From assembly GCF_021130785.1 (NCBI RefSeq), contig NC_060207.1, forward strand, positions 8,821,501 through 8,885,500: 64,000 bases of DNA. Direction: 5' to 3'. The DNA is from Homalodisca vitripennis (lineage: Eukaryota > Arthropoda > Insecta > Hemiptera > Cicadellidae). Shown here one piece after another: positions 25,190 through 35,769 of the stretch; positions within the stretch are counted from its first letter, which is position 1; every line of letters starts with the position of its first letter. A model generated the notes under the pieces. It had not been told where the DNA came from and made no database searches. It was given only the letters and a program-made list of their open reading frames with translations. The translations under genes were made by a program, and so were the position numbers.

Positions 25190-25300
25190 CTAGCAGTTAC
25201 CCGCACCTTCGCACGCAATTTCGTGTTGGAAAACAGGTACATCATGGCTATATTTACGGCCGTTGCAATTTAATCTTGTCTTAGTATTTTGTACCATTTT
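25190..25300 (-). mobile_element. Helitron-like 3' end on the minus strand
   Basis: Read on the minus strand, the sequence is gcgtgcgaaggtgcgggtaa followed by ctgctag and then t. This is the same end type as at 29466-29496, including CTAG|T. The boundary is at 25190 and the element extends to higher coordinates. I could not find its TC...TATATA 5' end, so its length is unknown and 300 is only a nominal limit. Confidence 0.5.
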
Positions 25301-25786
25301 GCCTTGTTACTCTGATTAACAAAATATACATAAGCATATCTGAGAATCCGGCGTCAGTCACAAAACGTTACTTTCGGGCAAGTAATTTACTTTCGGTAAA
25401 AATTAGTTCTGGTGCCACAATTCAATTTCAGTTCCTTGATCAACAAGGTATACATAAGCATGTCAAAGAATCTACTTCAGTCAAAAGAAAACTAAGATGG
25501 ATTTTATAAGTCTTTAATTTATAATAAGTTACATAGTACTATTCTTTAAAATGTAATAATCTTTATATTGTTTTACAATATGCTCAACAGCGGTTACTGA
25601 AAAGCTTGAAATAAGAATTATTTTTACTATCGAGTTTACTCTATGTTTTCAAGACCATAAATGTAGAAATTATACATTAATTAAACACATGATTTTCCTG
25701 TCATAAAACAAACTCTTCATGTGACATCTAATTACATTTAACAGGCCCTTTCAATTAATAAAATTTGTGCAACTTTATACACAAAG

Positions 25787-25845
25787 ATGCAATTTTTCAC
25801 AACTTTAGATACCAGTGTAGCGAAGCCCGGAGGGATTTTTGGAAA
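25787..25845 (+). mobile_element. Possible Helitron or other transposon-end remnant
   Basis: gtgtagcgaagcccggaggg resembles the sub-terminal gcgaagc-rich ends of the Helitron-like elements but has no CTAG. It faces the minus-strand end at 25190, so the two may be the borders of one old composite insertion or may be unrelated. Confidence 0.25.
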
Positions 25846-26182
25846 CAGGAAGATGCCTAAAATATAAGATGCTTAACATATTTAGTATCTGAATTAGAAG
25901 ACTGGATTAAGAACTGCCCTAAATATTATTACTTGTAATAATTAACGCCAATAACAAATATATGTTTATTAAGTGACACACAACGTGTTAACAATGTATG
26001 TTATACAAATAGTAGAGTTGTGTAAGTTGAGATACTGAAGCGAGTGTGAAATGGTGAAGAGATTTTGTGGCACAGGAATGGGATTTTATATTGGGAAAGT
26101 TTTGTTTAATTTATCAATTAAGTGTCGTGCAAGGTGTAAGTGGGCGGCGTCGGGGTTGATTGGGCCCGTAACGTAGGCTTAC

Positions 26183-26245
26183 CTCCCCCTCAGGGGTTCC
26201 ACCCTCCAGCACGACGTTTTCTAGGCCATGTAGTGTTAAGACCAT
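26183..26245 (-). CDS. Candidate 63-nt exon, unidentified gene
   Basis: On the minus strand, ctgcag|atggtc (acceptor) and gggggag|gtaagc (consensus donor) bound 63 bases that are open in the frame starting at the ATG. The encoded 21 residues start MVLTLHGLENVV and end GGTPEGE. The segment lies in an unusually G+C-rich island for this region. The preceding pyrimidine tract is weak. No protein family is recognised, and no neighbouring exon was found. A chance match of splice signals is quite possible. Confidence 0.22.
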
Positions 26246-26255
26246 CTGCAGCAGT

Positions 26256-27088
26256 GTCGCAACAGCTAAATCAATACTTAAACAGCCTGTACGTTTGTAA
26301 TTCGTCTCATTACGTCTCAACATATCGTTCCGTTATGTGATGCCCGCATACTATACTCTGCATTGCAAGGACCATATTGAAGTTGAACAGCGTGTACAGT
26401 CACTTTGAAATGGGAAACATTTACTACTTCAATGTATTCTATGCAAACGTTTTTAATCAACTTATTTATTTATTGCAAACGGCAGAGCCAATACATACAG
26501 TAGATACAATATTACGATGTATAATTAATTTTAAATTAATTAATTTTTAACTTTAGGTTTTAACAACTTTTTATGTTATGTTTTGTGTTTCACTAGGTAA
26601 CAATTTCAAGACATTTCATTTCTCGATGGAGTCCTCTATTATATTTTTAAGTATAAAACTTTACTATTAAAGAGATTTGACGACTATTAGCTATTTATTA
26701 TTATCATTATTATTATTAAATATAATTTGTTTGTGAATATTTAATATTATTACTAAGAGGGTCACAAATAGAAACATTTTTCATATAATTTTCCTTTATT
26801 GTTCCATTTTTCTTCCAACCTTCAATATAACCTTAAGAATGTTAACATACATTTTTTCTATCCATCTTTTCCAAGATCTAGTAGCCTGTTACAAAAAAGC
26901 TGCTTTTAGGTGGTGCGTTAATGTCCAGCGTTTATGTTTTAATGTCGAAGTAGTCAAAAACCATAAATTACGAAACGATGTTTGAAATATAAATGTTATT
27001 TAACACCTTTAATTTCTCGATTTCCTCTATTTCAGATAAACTATCGGTTGCACATGTTCTTCAAATACATTATGAGTTAATGTAAACG
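26256..27088. other. No feature seen
   Basis: A+T-rich, including (att)n-type low complexity near 26697-26720. Confidence 0.5.
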
Positions 27089-27136
27089 AATTGTCAATAT
27101 ATATATTGACAATTACAATATATAATATATTGTAAT
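27089..27136. repeat. Two adjoining perfect palindromes
   Basis: Bases 27089-27114 form a 26-bp palindrome (aattgtcaata mirrored). Bases 27112-27136 form an 11-bp stem with a 3-nt centre (attacaatata / tatattgtaat). They share three bases. Both are A+T-rich. Confidence 0.85.
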
Positions 27137-28245
27137 TATATATATGTCGCCAATTCCATAAATTAACAAATATCTTAAGAATATAATTATTGTTTATAAT
27201 TTGTTTGCTTATAAATTGGTTTGTTTATAGCAGAAAGATTGTGGAGGAAGCAAGATTTTTCTTGAAATAAATGTTCCGCAACACATTTTCATTCTTCAGT
27301 CTTCTAAAGATTTATTCTGGTCTTCAATGTTTCATAAAAGGCCACAACGGTCGTTACTCCTTGTAGATACGTTATAAACTTATAGATTAACACAGAAAAT
27401 AAAAGTTGCTCTCTTTAATAATATTTTATTGGCAAAACCTTATATTGCACATTCTACTCTAAAGAGAGCCCCATACTTCATACACTTATATGCCGAGCAT
27501 GTCATATTTTAGAGAATGTTCTACGAAATTATTCATTTGATAAGGATGCACTGTGTAATCCTGTTAGATTAATGGACTTTAACAACGTACTTAGATAATG
27601 ATAAACAAATGCAATCTAAAGGACATATTAAATAAAATTGCTGTCCACTAAAAAATATATCTTGTAAAACAGTAGATGTCCTCTTTGCAGCATATTTCCG
27701 ATTGTGCTGTTTCAGACTGCCCCGCAAGTTTTCTCAGAACAATTTGTTAGGCAGTTTAAATTAGACATGAAGGGGAAGAACGATTTACATTATCTGTCCG
27801 AATTGCTTAGTGGTTCTGTACTATAAAATATATAAGAGCGACCAAGGATCAATTTAATTTTAATAACGAGGGATTAAAATATTTATAAAGAAACTATTTA
27901 ATGTTATGTGCGGAACAAAATCAAGTAAGTCGTGTGCTATAACCTTGTGTGAGGTTCCACATAATTTAAAAGCTCTAACAGCCAATATTTATATATAAAT
28001 ATAATATTTTAGGAAAGTGTTCCTTATCAGAAGATTCTGTAGGAACGTGTTATTCATATCTTTTAATAGTTTATCCGAACCAAATAATTGCCAAGCACAC
28101 CCTATTTGTATAAACTGAAGGAAAAGTATGTCAACTAGGATTTAAAAACAAAAAAAGATGGTGGTTGAAACATTGATATTCTCATCCTTTACTACTTCAC
28201 TGCACATAGTTTGATATTTCACAATCTCTAGTATTCCAGAAGCCA
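27137..28245. other. No feature seen
   Basis: A+T-rich spacer. A gtggaggaagcaagattttt stretch near 27240 faintly resembles part of the dispersed repeat at 42.6 kb. Confidence 0.45.
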
Positions 28246-28440
28246 GTGTTGTTTAACCCACCCACCCCGTATCATCTTATCTCAATGCGCCGACCTCAAA
28301 TACCCACAACCACAACATTGGTGTTATCAGACATTTTCTCCTCGATGTCTCCAAGCTGCACAGTTTTTACATTGGAGAGAATCTCCGTTAATTCTATCTT
28401 GGTGCATCAGGACAGAAAATCCAACTATTCAGAAAGAGAT
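28246..28440 (-). pseudogene. Possible decayed transposase fragment with PHD-like Cys/His motif
   Basis: The minus strand, read from about 28430 down, is open for about 32 codons and contains QCKNCAAWRH, matching the C-x2-C-x2-W-x-H core of the PHD-like finger that ends many eukaryotic transposases. It is followed by two in-frame stops and then a Cys-rich HQCCGCG in the same frame, where the second metal-binding half would be. The core is short and I see no DDE domain upstream, so the identification is tentative. The plus-strand 70-codon ORF is its antisense. Confidence 0.25.
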
Positions 28441-28831
28441 TTATTAGGGAATCTTTGACTATCCAGAAGTATTTATTTATTTATCAAGGAAATAATTATT
28501 ATTTTTTCCTAACTCTTGTTAAAGTATTTAAGTATTTTATATGGTTTATATCTAATAAAAATATCAACTGTTAACTGGAGAAAAAATTAATTTAGACAAA
28601 AATTTAATTTGGAATTCTCATAACATTTAGTGAAACCTTGTCTGTCTGCAAATACATGTTTTGTAAATGATTTTAAGAACTTAGCAAAGATTTAAATTCT
28701 TGAAGCTTTGTCCCTATAGCTCCTTTGAGAAACTATTTCATCTACATTCAACCAGATTCATGATCCTTACAGATAAAGCAAATATGTTCACTGTATACCT
28801 ATCCAAAAAATTATTCCACAAAGTATATAAA

Positions 28832-29496
28832 TCTATATATATAAAAATGAAACTGTTCGTGTGTAACAGCATCACTCACAAACGGCTGGACGGATTCGCC
28901 TAATTTTTTTTTTAATTTGTTCGTCTTGATCTGTAGAAGGTTATAGGATACTTTTTATCCCTTTCCCGATTCAGGATTCCGCCCCACTGGTTACAGAAAT
29001 ACCCGTAAGAAATGCATTGCAGCAAACATATGTTATTAAGTGAAAGAGTCTTTTCAAATTTTTAATCAGCTGTTCTTTGTAAACATATATAATGCGACAA
29101 AAAATATATTTATATATAAATTTCTTTACACTTATAGTTTTAAAGCATAGAGTAAGCTTAAGAGAAACGACAAATTTTGTTTAAACTGTTTCTGCAATCA
29201 TAATATATAAAAATGAATGTTTGTGTGTTTGTCCTTTATAGACTCAGAAACTATTGGACCGATCACTATGAAAATTTGTATTTTTCTATGTAGAAGGTTT
29301 ATACGCAATGCCCATTGATGTAACTAACCACCAGGCTGTACTGCAAGATATAAAAGTTATCAAAGCGCCTGCACATTATAAACTGCAATTACAACACAGT
29401 AGTTACGTATATTAAAATATCCAAACACTATTTGAAGGCAAAGAAATATACGGGCAAAGCTTAAGAGACGCGTGCGAAGACGCGGGAAACAGCTAG
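28832..29496 (+). mobile_element. Non-autonomous Helitron, 665 bp, with two possible 5' ends
   Basis: The element starts tctatatatataaaaatgaa after a host A. It ends gcgtgcgaagacgcgggaaa, cagctag, followed by a host T, so it has 5'-TC, 3'-CTAG and A|T insertion, all standard Helitron features. A second 5'-like start, atatataaaaatgaatgttt, occurs at about 29203 and is better matched to the 3' part. The body may therefore be two related elements joined, or one element that acquired a second 5' end. No Rep or helicase coding sequence is visible. Confidence 0.65.
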
Positions 29497-30690
29497 TGAA
29501 AATATATTATTAATATACAAGAGTTTCTTAGATGACAGGACTTAAAACATTTAAACGTGTTACAGGATACCGGGGATTGAAGCTTCAACATCTTCAAGTT
29601 CAAATAGTTTGATTTCTTGACTACCGTCCTGTGGTATAATAGAAAATAGGTTGAGATGTTTATTATTTTGTGCCTTAAATATCTTCAGATTATGTGAATG
29701 AAGTTTTATTTTAAAATAGCTTATCGGTGTGGGTGCAATACGATGTGTTCACATCCATTATTGCCACCATTGCGATGAGTAAATTAAAATGTCACTTGAA
29801 CGGTTATTGAATGCTACGACTAAACATTCCGGTCTTTGTGATAGTCAAAAATATTCGGGGTTTTAAACAACGTTTGGGAGTTTGAGATCAGCTGATCGCT
29901 CTGACGTCATTACTGGTGCGACAACTGGAGCTGCCAAGACAATTGTGCCATTGATTTGGCATTTGGCATAGTATCAGCCTCGAACAGGAATTTTCATGCA
30001 GCAATTAAATCAGGTCATGAAGTGGATTTGCATATATAGTTCAATTACGGTTTCAAGATTTAATGAACCAAATGATTTAAACCTATCCTAATAAACCAAG
30101 TACTGCTGCCAGCAATAATGTCTAAGATTATATATAGTTGTGACCTAAAAAAACTTTCGTAAAACAAATTCTCTATTTTGTTTTTTTGTTTCGTATCGTA
30201 AAATATGAACATGTATTTTTAAAACTGATTTTTAAACACGGTTTTCATTATAAACCGAACTTATTTGAATATGGTAGTGCTCAGAGGTTGTAATAAACGC
30301 ATCTCATTTTACTTATAGATATTTTGTTTACCTTTTTGCTAATCCGTATCTAAATCTAAAATTAAAATAGCTAATTCAGAATAAATTGTGTCGTACTTCA
30401 ATAATTCATATCAGTAGATAATTATGATTTAATTTCGTTTTATTTTAATTACATTTACACGGCCAATATTAACGAATTAGTCGAGTCGTAAAGAAACTCC
30501 TGATATAACAAAATATAGGTTACTCTGACTTAAAAATACCGACTAGGATAACTAGACCAATTATATGATCGGATTTTATATCCCTCGCCTTAGGCTTTTA
30601 AGTGAACAGAGCAATCTGAGATAAAAGAAGTGCGGCTTTCTAGTTAAGCAAGGGTATAAAATATGCAAACAGGCTTTGAAATGATGAAAA
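29497..30690. other. No supported gene
   Basis: A+T-rich apart from a G+C-richer patch at about 29880-29990 with a gatcagctgatc palindrome and a 30-codon open stretch. No family is recognised. Confidence 0.45.
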
Positions 30691-31386
30691 GCGACGTAGG
30701 GCAATTCTCCGGGGGTATTAAGGCTTGAGAGTTGCTGTCCATGCCGTTCATCGTTCCCTACTACCCGCTGTGCAAGGGCGAGGGGGCTCACTTCATTGCG
30801 TCTTTAGTGACATTCATTGATCTCTCTTTCGCGACGTACGGCAGTTCTCCGGGGGTATTAAGGCTTGAGACTTGCTGTCCATGCCGTTCATCGCTCCCTA
30901 CTACCCGCTGTGCAAGGGCGAGGGGGCTCACTTCATTGCGTCTTTAGTGACATTCATTGATCTCTCTTTCGCGACGTAGGGCAATTCTCCGGGGGTATAA
31001 AGGCTTGAGAGTTGCTGTCCATGCCGTTCATCGCTCCCTACTACCCGCTGTGCAAGGGCGGGGGGCTCACTTCATTGCGTCTTTAGTGACATTCATTGAT
31101 CTCTCTTTCGCGACGTACGGCAGTTCTCCGGGGGTATTAAGGCTTGAGACTTGCTGTCCATACCGTTCATCGCTCCCTACTACTTGCTTTTCGGGGGCGA
31201 GGGGGCTCACTTCATTGTGTCTTTAGTGACATTCACTTATTTCTCTTTCGTGGCGTTGTGCAATTCTTCGGGAGTATTAAGGCTTGAGAGTTGCTCTTAA
31301 TCGTTTATTACTACCCGGTGTTCGTGGGCGAGCGGGTTTACTTCACTGCGTCTGTAGTGGCATTCGCTGATCTCTCTTTTGTCTCT
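30691..31386. repeat. CpG-rich 140-bp tandem array, five units in an A-B-A-B pattern
   Basis: Units starting gcgacgta lie at 30691, 30831, 30971 and 31110, with a degraded fifth at 31250 (gtggcgttg). Units 1 and 3 read tagggcaattctcc...gagagttgctg, and units 2 and 4 read tacggcagttctcc...gagacttgctg, so the amplified unit was a 280-bp dimer. Unit 3 lacks one G. The array is about half G+C with many CpGs, set in very A+T-rich DNA. The ORFs that cross it come from the repeat. Confidence 0.95.
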
Positions 31387-32366
31387 TGACTGTCTCAGAA
31401 CTCACATTTTTAATGCCTTTCGACCGATTTCACCTGAGTTACGTAATGGTTTTAAACCAAGATACTCTCTGGACTCTTATTTACTAAATTGATGATCAGA
31501 GCATTGACCTTAATGATAATTTAACTTACCCAAATTATAGTAATGCTTTTGAAATTCTTACATTTTAATTTATCATTGAGACATTGTGTGAAAAGTAAAG
31601 GATGCAGTTTTTTCTTTTTAAACCTCAGTTCTGAGGCTTAAAATGGAAGCAAATCCTTCTTTAAAGTTCGCTGAGTTTTTATTTGACATGAATACTTTTT
31701 TGACCTATCTGGATTTTAAATCGTGATCTCTCTGTTAGAGAGTTTTGACCATTATTCTGCAGAGGAGGAGAATAAATATAATTAAAAATTCAAATGATAA
31801 GGAGGAATACATTTATATTCGAAATAAATGTTTTTTTACAGTTGTCAATTTGTTTTACACCTGTCAAAGTCTCAGTTTAATTAATAATTAATTAAAATTG
31901 TTTAAAGTTTTCTCTTACCGGTTTTATATATTGATAAATATATAAAAAACAAGTATAACATGAAAATTCCGGGAAACATTGAAAAATTATTTAATGGTTT
32001 TACGTTCAAACATCAATGACCAAACTATTGGGAGGTTTCTAATTTTCACAGAGTAAATGCGATTTTGGTGTAGTAATTGCTATAATAACTAATTAAGTAT
32101 TGCTGATTTACTAAAGTAGAACTGCAATAATTGTGTTATTATTCATCATCTTGTAGTAACTACTGCAATTGTCTCACGTTGTACTTATAAATAATTATCA
32201 TTCTTTCGATCTTATCGACCCCGCCCTTCTCTGCTGAGCTGCTAGAACACTAGTTACCTATGGGAGGTAGCACTATAATGGACTCCAAAATTTGTTAATT
32301 TACAAAATTTAAAACTCTTTCTATGTCATAATTCACAAGTTTGAAATGGTTATTTTTATTTTTCAG
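31387..32366. other. No feature seen
   Basis: A+T-rich spacer or intron without supported features. Confidence 0.5.
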
Positions 32367-32462
32367 GTAAGTCAATCCAGTTGTTTCCAAACCTGGCCTG
32401 TATGAACATGAGCAGCTTTCATGTATCTCCTATACGTGAGTTATTGTGGAACCTTTGAACTG
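32367..32462 (+). other. Candidate 96-nt internal exon
   Basis: A strong acceptor (tatttttatttttcag, pyrimidine-rich) precedes 96 bases that are G+C-richer than the flanks and end at aactg|gtaagaaa, a good donor. Frames 1 and 2 contain stops near the start. Frame 3 is open for 28 codons and then reaches TGA four bases before the donor, so the segment would be either the end of a coding region with a downstream untranslated exon, or a non-coding exon. No family is recognised. Confidence 0.3.
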
Positions 32463-32754
32463 GTAAGAAAATAGGTTATATATTTTAATACATTATTTAA
32501 ATTATTAATAATAATTGCTTACTGTATTTGCTATCATATATTATAGTTATGTACATATACTACAGTACTGTAAGGGGCTCAGTATATTTTAGATGTATAC
32601 ATGAATCAGATAAAACAGCGACATTGGTTTCATTTTCGTTGTATTTATTTTTCATTTCAAAGACCGTATCGGCTGAAAGCTCCACCACTGACAGTTAATA
32701 AATTCTTCATTTATTTTTAAAATAACAATTATTCTTACTGTAGTCTAACAGTGA

Positions 32755-32905
32755 AATAGGATAGTGTAACTGATAGAAGGAACGCCGCGCCGGTTTAATT
32801 GTTAGTCAATACAACGCTACTTTCTATCGTCCGTAATAAACCTCTATGGACCGGACCGGATCTCTCTTGATAATCGGACTAATACCAATTGAGCCAACCT
32901 AACAG
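32755..32905 (-). mobile_element. tRNA-derived SINE-like fragment
   Basis: On the minus strand, ttggctcaattggtat at about 32883-32898 is a very good polymerase III A box (tggctcaattgg). The expected B box about 35-45 bases downstream is only weakly matched. A G+C-richer body continues to about 32755. It does not fold as a tRNA. SINE identity is inferred. Confidence 0.35.
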
Positions 32906-35519
32906 CAAATTTTTACATATTCATATTCAAGGCTAATGAATTTTTCAATATATTTATTTTCAACTCATTAAGATTATTCAGCATCGTAAGCTTATTACTA
33001 CTTTAAAGTCATTATTTATAATATTTTACAGATAACAACTGTTTATGATAAGTCTACCTCGTCCATGACGTTTTGTCTAACCAGGGGGGGGGGGCAGGGA
33101 TCTCAAAAATGAGGTGGCACACAACATAAATTTATTCTGTACGTATATGTAATACTTTTTTGTAGTCAGTACAAAATAATAACAGCAGATTTTTATACTT
33201 AAACTTGACAGTATGATTATGTAAAGCTATTACGTAATAAAACTGAAATGAGTCGTATACATTTTTTATTATGTTTTTCATGAACAATCATTAGGCTCCA
33301 TGTGTTGAAAAACGTTCTTTATGATAAAAAGTGTTTTTTTCGCCTAATCTTATTTCCAAATGTGGCTTCGCCTTGTTCGACAATTACGAAGTATCATCAT
33401 AGTGATGAAAATTATCGTTGGAAAGTCATGAGGAGTAAGTATATAATACAATATGTCATATTTAACACCAGTGTTCCCTGTGCTTTTGTGCGTTAGTATA
33501 GGATTGAGGTCGTTATAACCAGTGCTATTGCGACCACAATGTACATTCTCAAGTATACAGACTACCTTTGTAAAAACATATACATTCTTAGACATGTAAC
33601 TTACTTGAAAATGTCAAACCTATTTTCTTGCTTCAAATGAGATGGATGGAACGACTTCAGCAGAGGCAAAGGGTCGAGAAGTAGGAAACAATAAAACTTC
33701 GCCGTGAAAGGTTAAAGTTGCGTAGACGCTGTTTTGCCTCCCAGTTGGGAAGGGGATGTCTTGTAAAAGGCGTCGCTGATATTTGGTCTGCACAAAAGCT
33801 TTCAGGCGACATTTACAGAATTAGTGTTATTTAATCTTTGGTGAATCTGTTTGAAAATTCTATGAGATTTCACAACTAAATATCACACCACATCGTACAT
33901 AAATACAATGGTTATCCGAAAGGAAAAATAGGAGAACCAAAAAAATATTTATGTAATTTATTCTTATAGTATGTAAAAATGAGTTATCTGAAATATGTTA
34001 TACTTGTCAAAAACTATGAATAGGCATGACCGTCCTTCATGGTATCAAATATGAGAAGTAGGAACAAGTTATTATTGATCACATCAGTCTAAAATGAAGT
34101 GTTTCGATAGGTAACATATCACATTTTTTAGCGTTAGTTGGGTATGTTAAATTGGTTTAGACTGTACTCATCTATACAGAGTATTAAAATCACAATACGC
34201 TACCACTGACATTCATATGTGTATCTGATTTTACGAGATTTATTATTTATCACGCCTTTGACCGGCTGCAATATTTATGTAGTTTTTGCATTTAATGTTG
34301 TGTGGTAATTAGACTAATGTTTAACACTATTCCGACCCAATAAATATTTGTTATATTACATTAGAACTAAATGCATAAGAATTTAATCTGTGCAATTTAC
34401 CATTAGGCAGTAAATACTTAAATTACACAGAAACCCAGACTTCAAATGTCGGTACATCTCATTCTATTACGGCACATTAAAGCTAAACCTGGAGACCAAT
34501 ATTACCGCCCTAGTTGCTCCCATAAAAGTTATCACTACAAAAAGGCTTTGCCGTTCTACTTAGCTAGCTATATGGGGGCCACTGTTACAGTCTTGCCAAG
34601 TCACTTCCTAGTGTCTCCATAGTGAAAGAAATCTCCAGACACTATGCATTCCAACATCGAAAATTATTATCGTTTACTGTTTTTCTATTCATTTAAAAAC
34701 GAAATGAATTGTTCGAAAATTTTAAAAATTATTCTTGTTTACGGTTTTTGTTAAATTTTATTCAAATGTAAATAATATTTTTCTATTTGACAAGTATTTT
34801 ATACACTTTTGTACCATTTCGTTCACCATTTTATAAACAATAAACTAAATCGGATAACCACAAGTAGTTGTTATCGTTTCGTCGCTGTTATGTCTGGCAC
34901 TCCGTGGACATGTACGTGCCACATAGCACTGTCATTTGTGCTTACTTTTTTATATATGATGAATTAGACATCCACTCAAAGATGGGAAGTGGAGATTTAC
35001 TGATATTTCAAAATAGTCCCATTTGAAAAAATTATGTTTTGCATTATTTGATAGTATTACACTATCGTAGTACTACGTTGCATTTATGTACTATCGCTGT
35101 TGAGTTTGATTCACTTTAAACACATATTAAATGAATGGATATCGATGGCTTTCTAAGTCTTTTGGCGTAACTTAGTGTTACGTTAGTATTTGTAAAAAAT
35201 AAAAAAAGTGTGTTAAGTCTAAAAATTCGAAGTACGAAACTCATACGGTCATATATAAGAGTCCGAAGTACGATAGAACAATAACTTGTATGACCTTTTC
35301 TATTTAACTTAAGTATTATTCTTCCTATTTCAAAAACTCATATTTTGGCCTGAAAAATCATTTGTTGAAGTACTATCAGATATTGTATAGACATAAATGT
35401 AGACTTCATTAACGTAATAGGCCCTAAATATTGTAAAATTTCAAACTCAATTTTATAATCGACTTATATACGATGCGTTAAGTCCACTCCCTCATTATAA
35501 TACTTTGATAGTGTTAAGA
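32906..35519. other. No supported gene; G homopolymer at 33084
   Basis: An 11-base G run lies at 33084-33094. The rest is mainly A+T-rich, with an unremarkable G+C-richer patch at 33640-33800. Overlapping antisense ORFs at 33302-33595 are not supported. Confidence 0.5.
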
Positions 35520-35735
35520 TTGACTTGTAGAAACTGGGGTGGTCTCGGACCCCGAGAAGCTATTACCCCAAGCAGCGTTGGCGTCACTTAAGGCAAGGCG
35601 CGGCTTCATTGCGCCTCTAACGAATACCCTGAAGCACCCCTCCGCCTGCTTTACCGCCCCCTCTGCATTCAACAATACAGCATACAGTCGTGCTGCCTAC
35701 ATGCTCCTCAACGACGTCCTCACCTGTGTTTCCTC
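35520..35735 (-). pseudogene. G+C-rich coding-like patch, unidentified
   Basis: About 200 bases near half G+C or more stand in A+T-rich DNA. The minus strand is open for about 60 codons, with AEGAVKQAEG and RGAMKPRLALSDANAAWG as the most protein-like parts. The + strand is also open for 76 codons (GTG start). A stop lies just upstream of the minus frame and there is no suitable first Met, so a real exon would need an unseen acceptor. The patch could be a piece of transposon, an exon or captured DNA. No family is recognised. Confidence 0.2.
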
Positions 35736-35769
35736 ACAACTTAAATCGTATTACTTAATATTTTCCTAA

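Noticed and set aside
30576..31226. ORFs of 71-89 codons in the 140-bp array
   Set aside because: They follow the repeat period and change with single-base differences between units; they come from the G+C-rich satellite.
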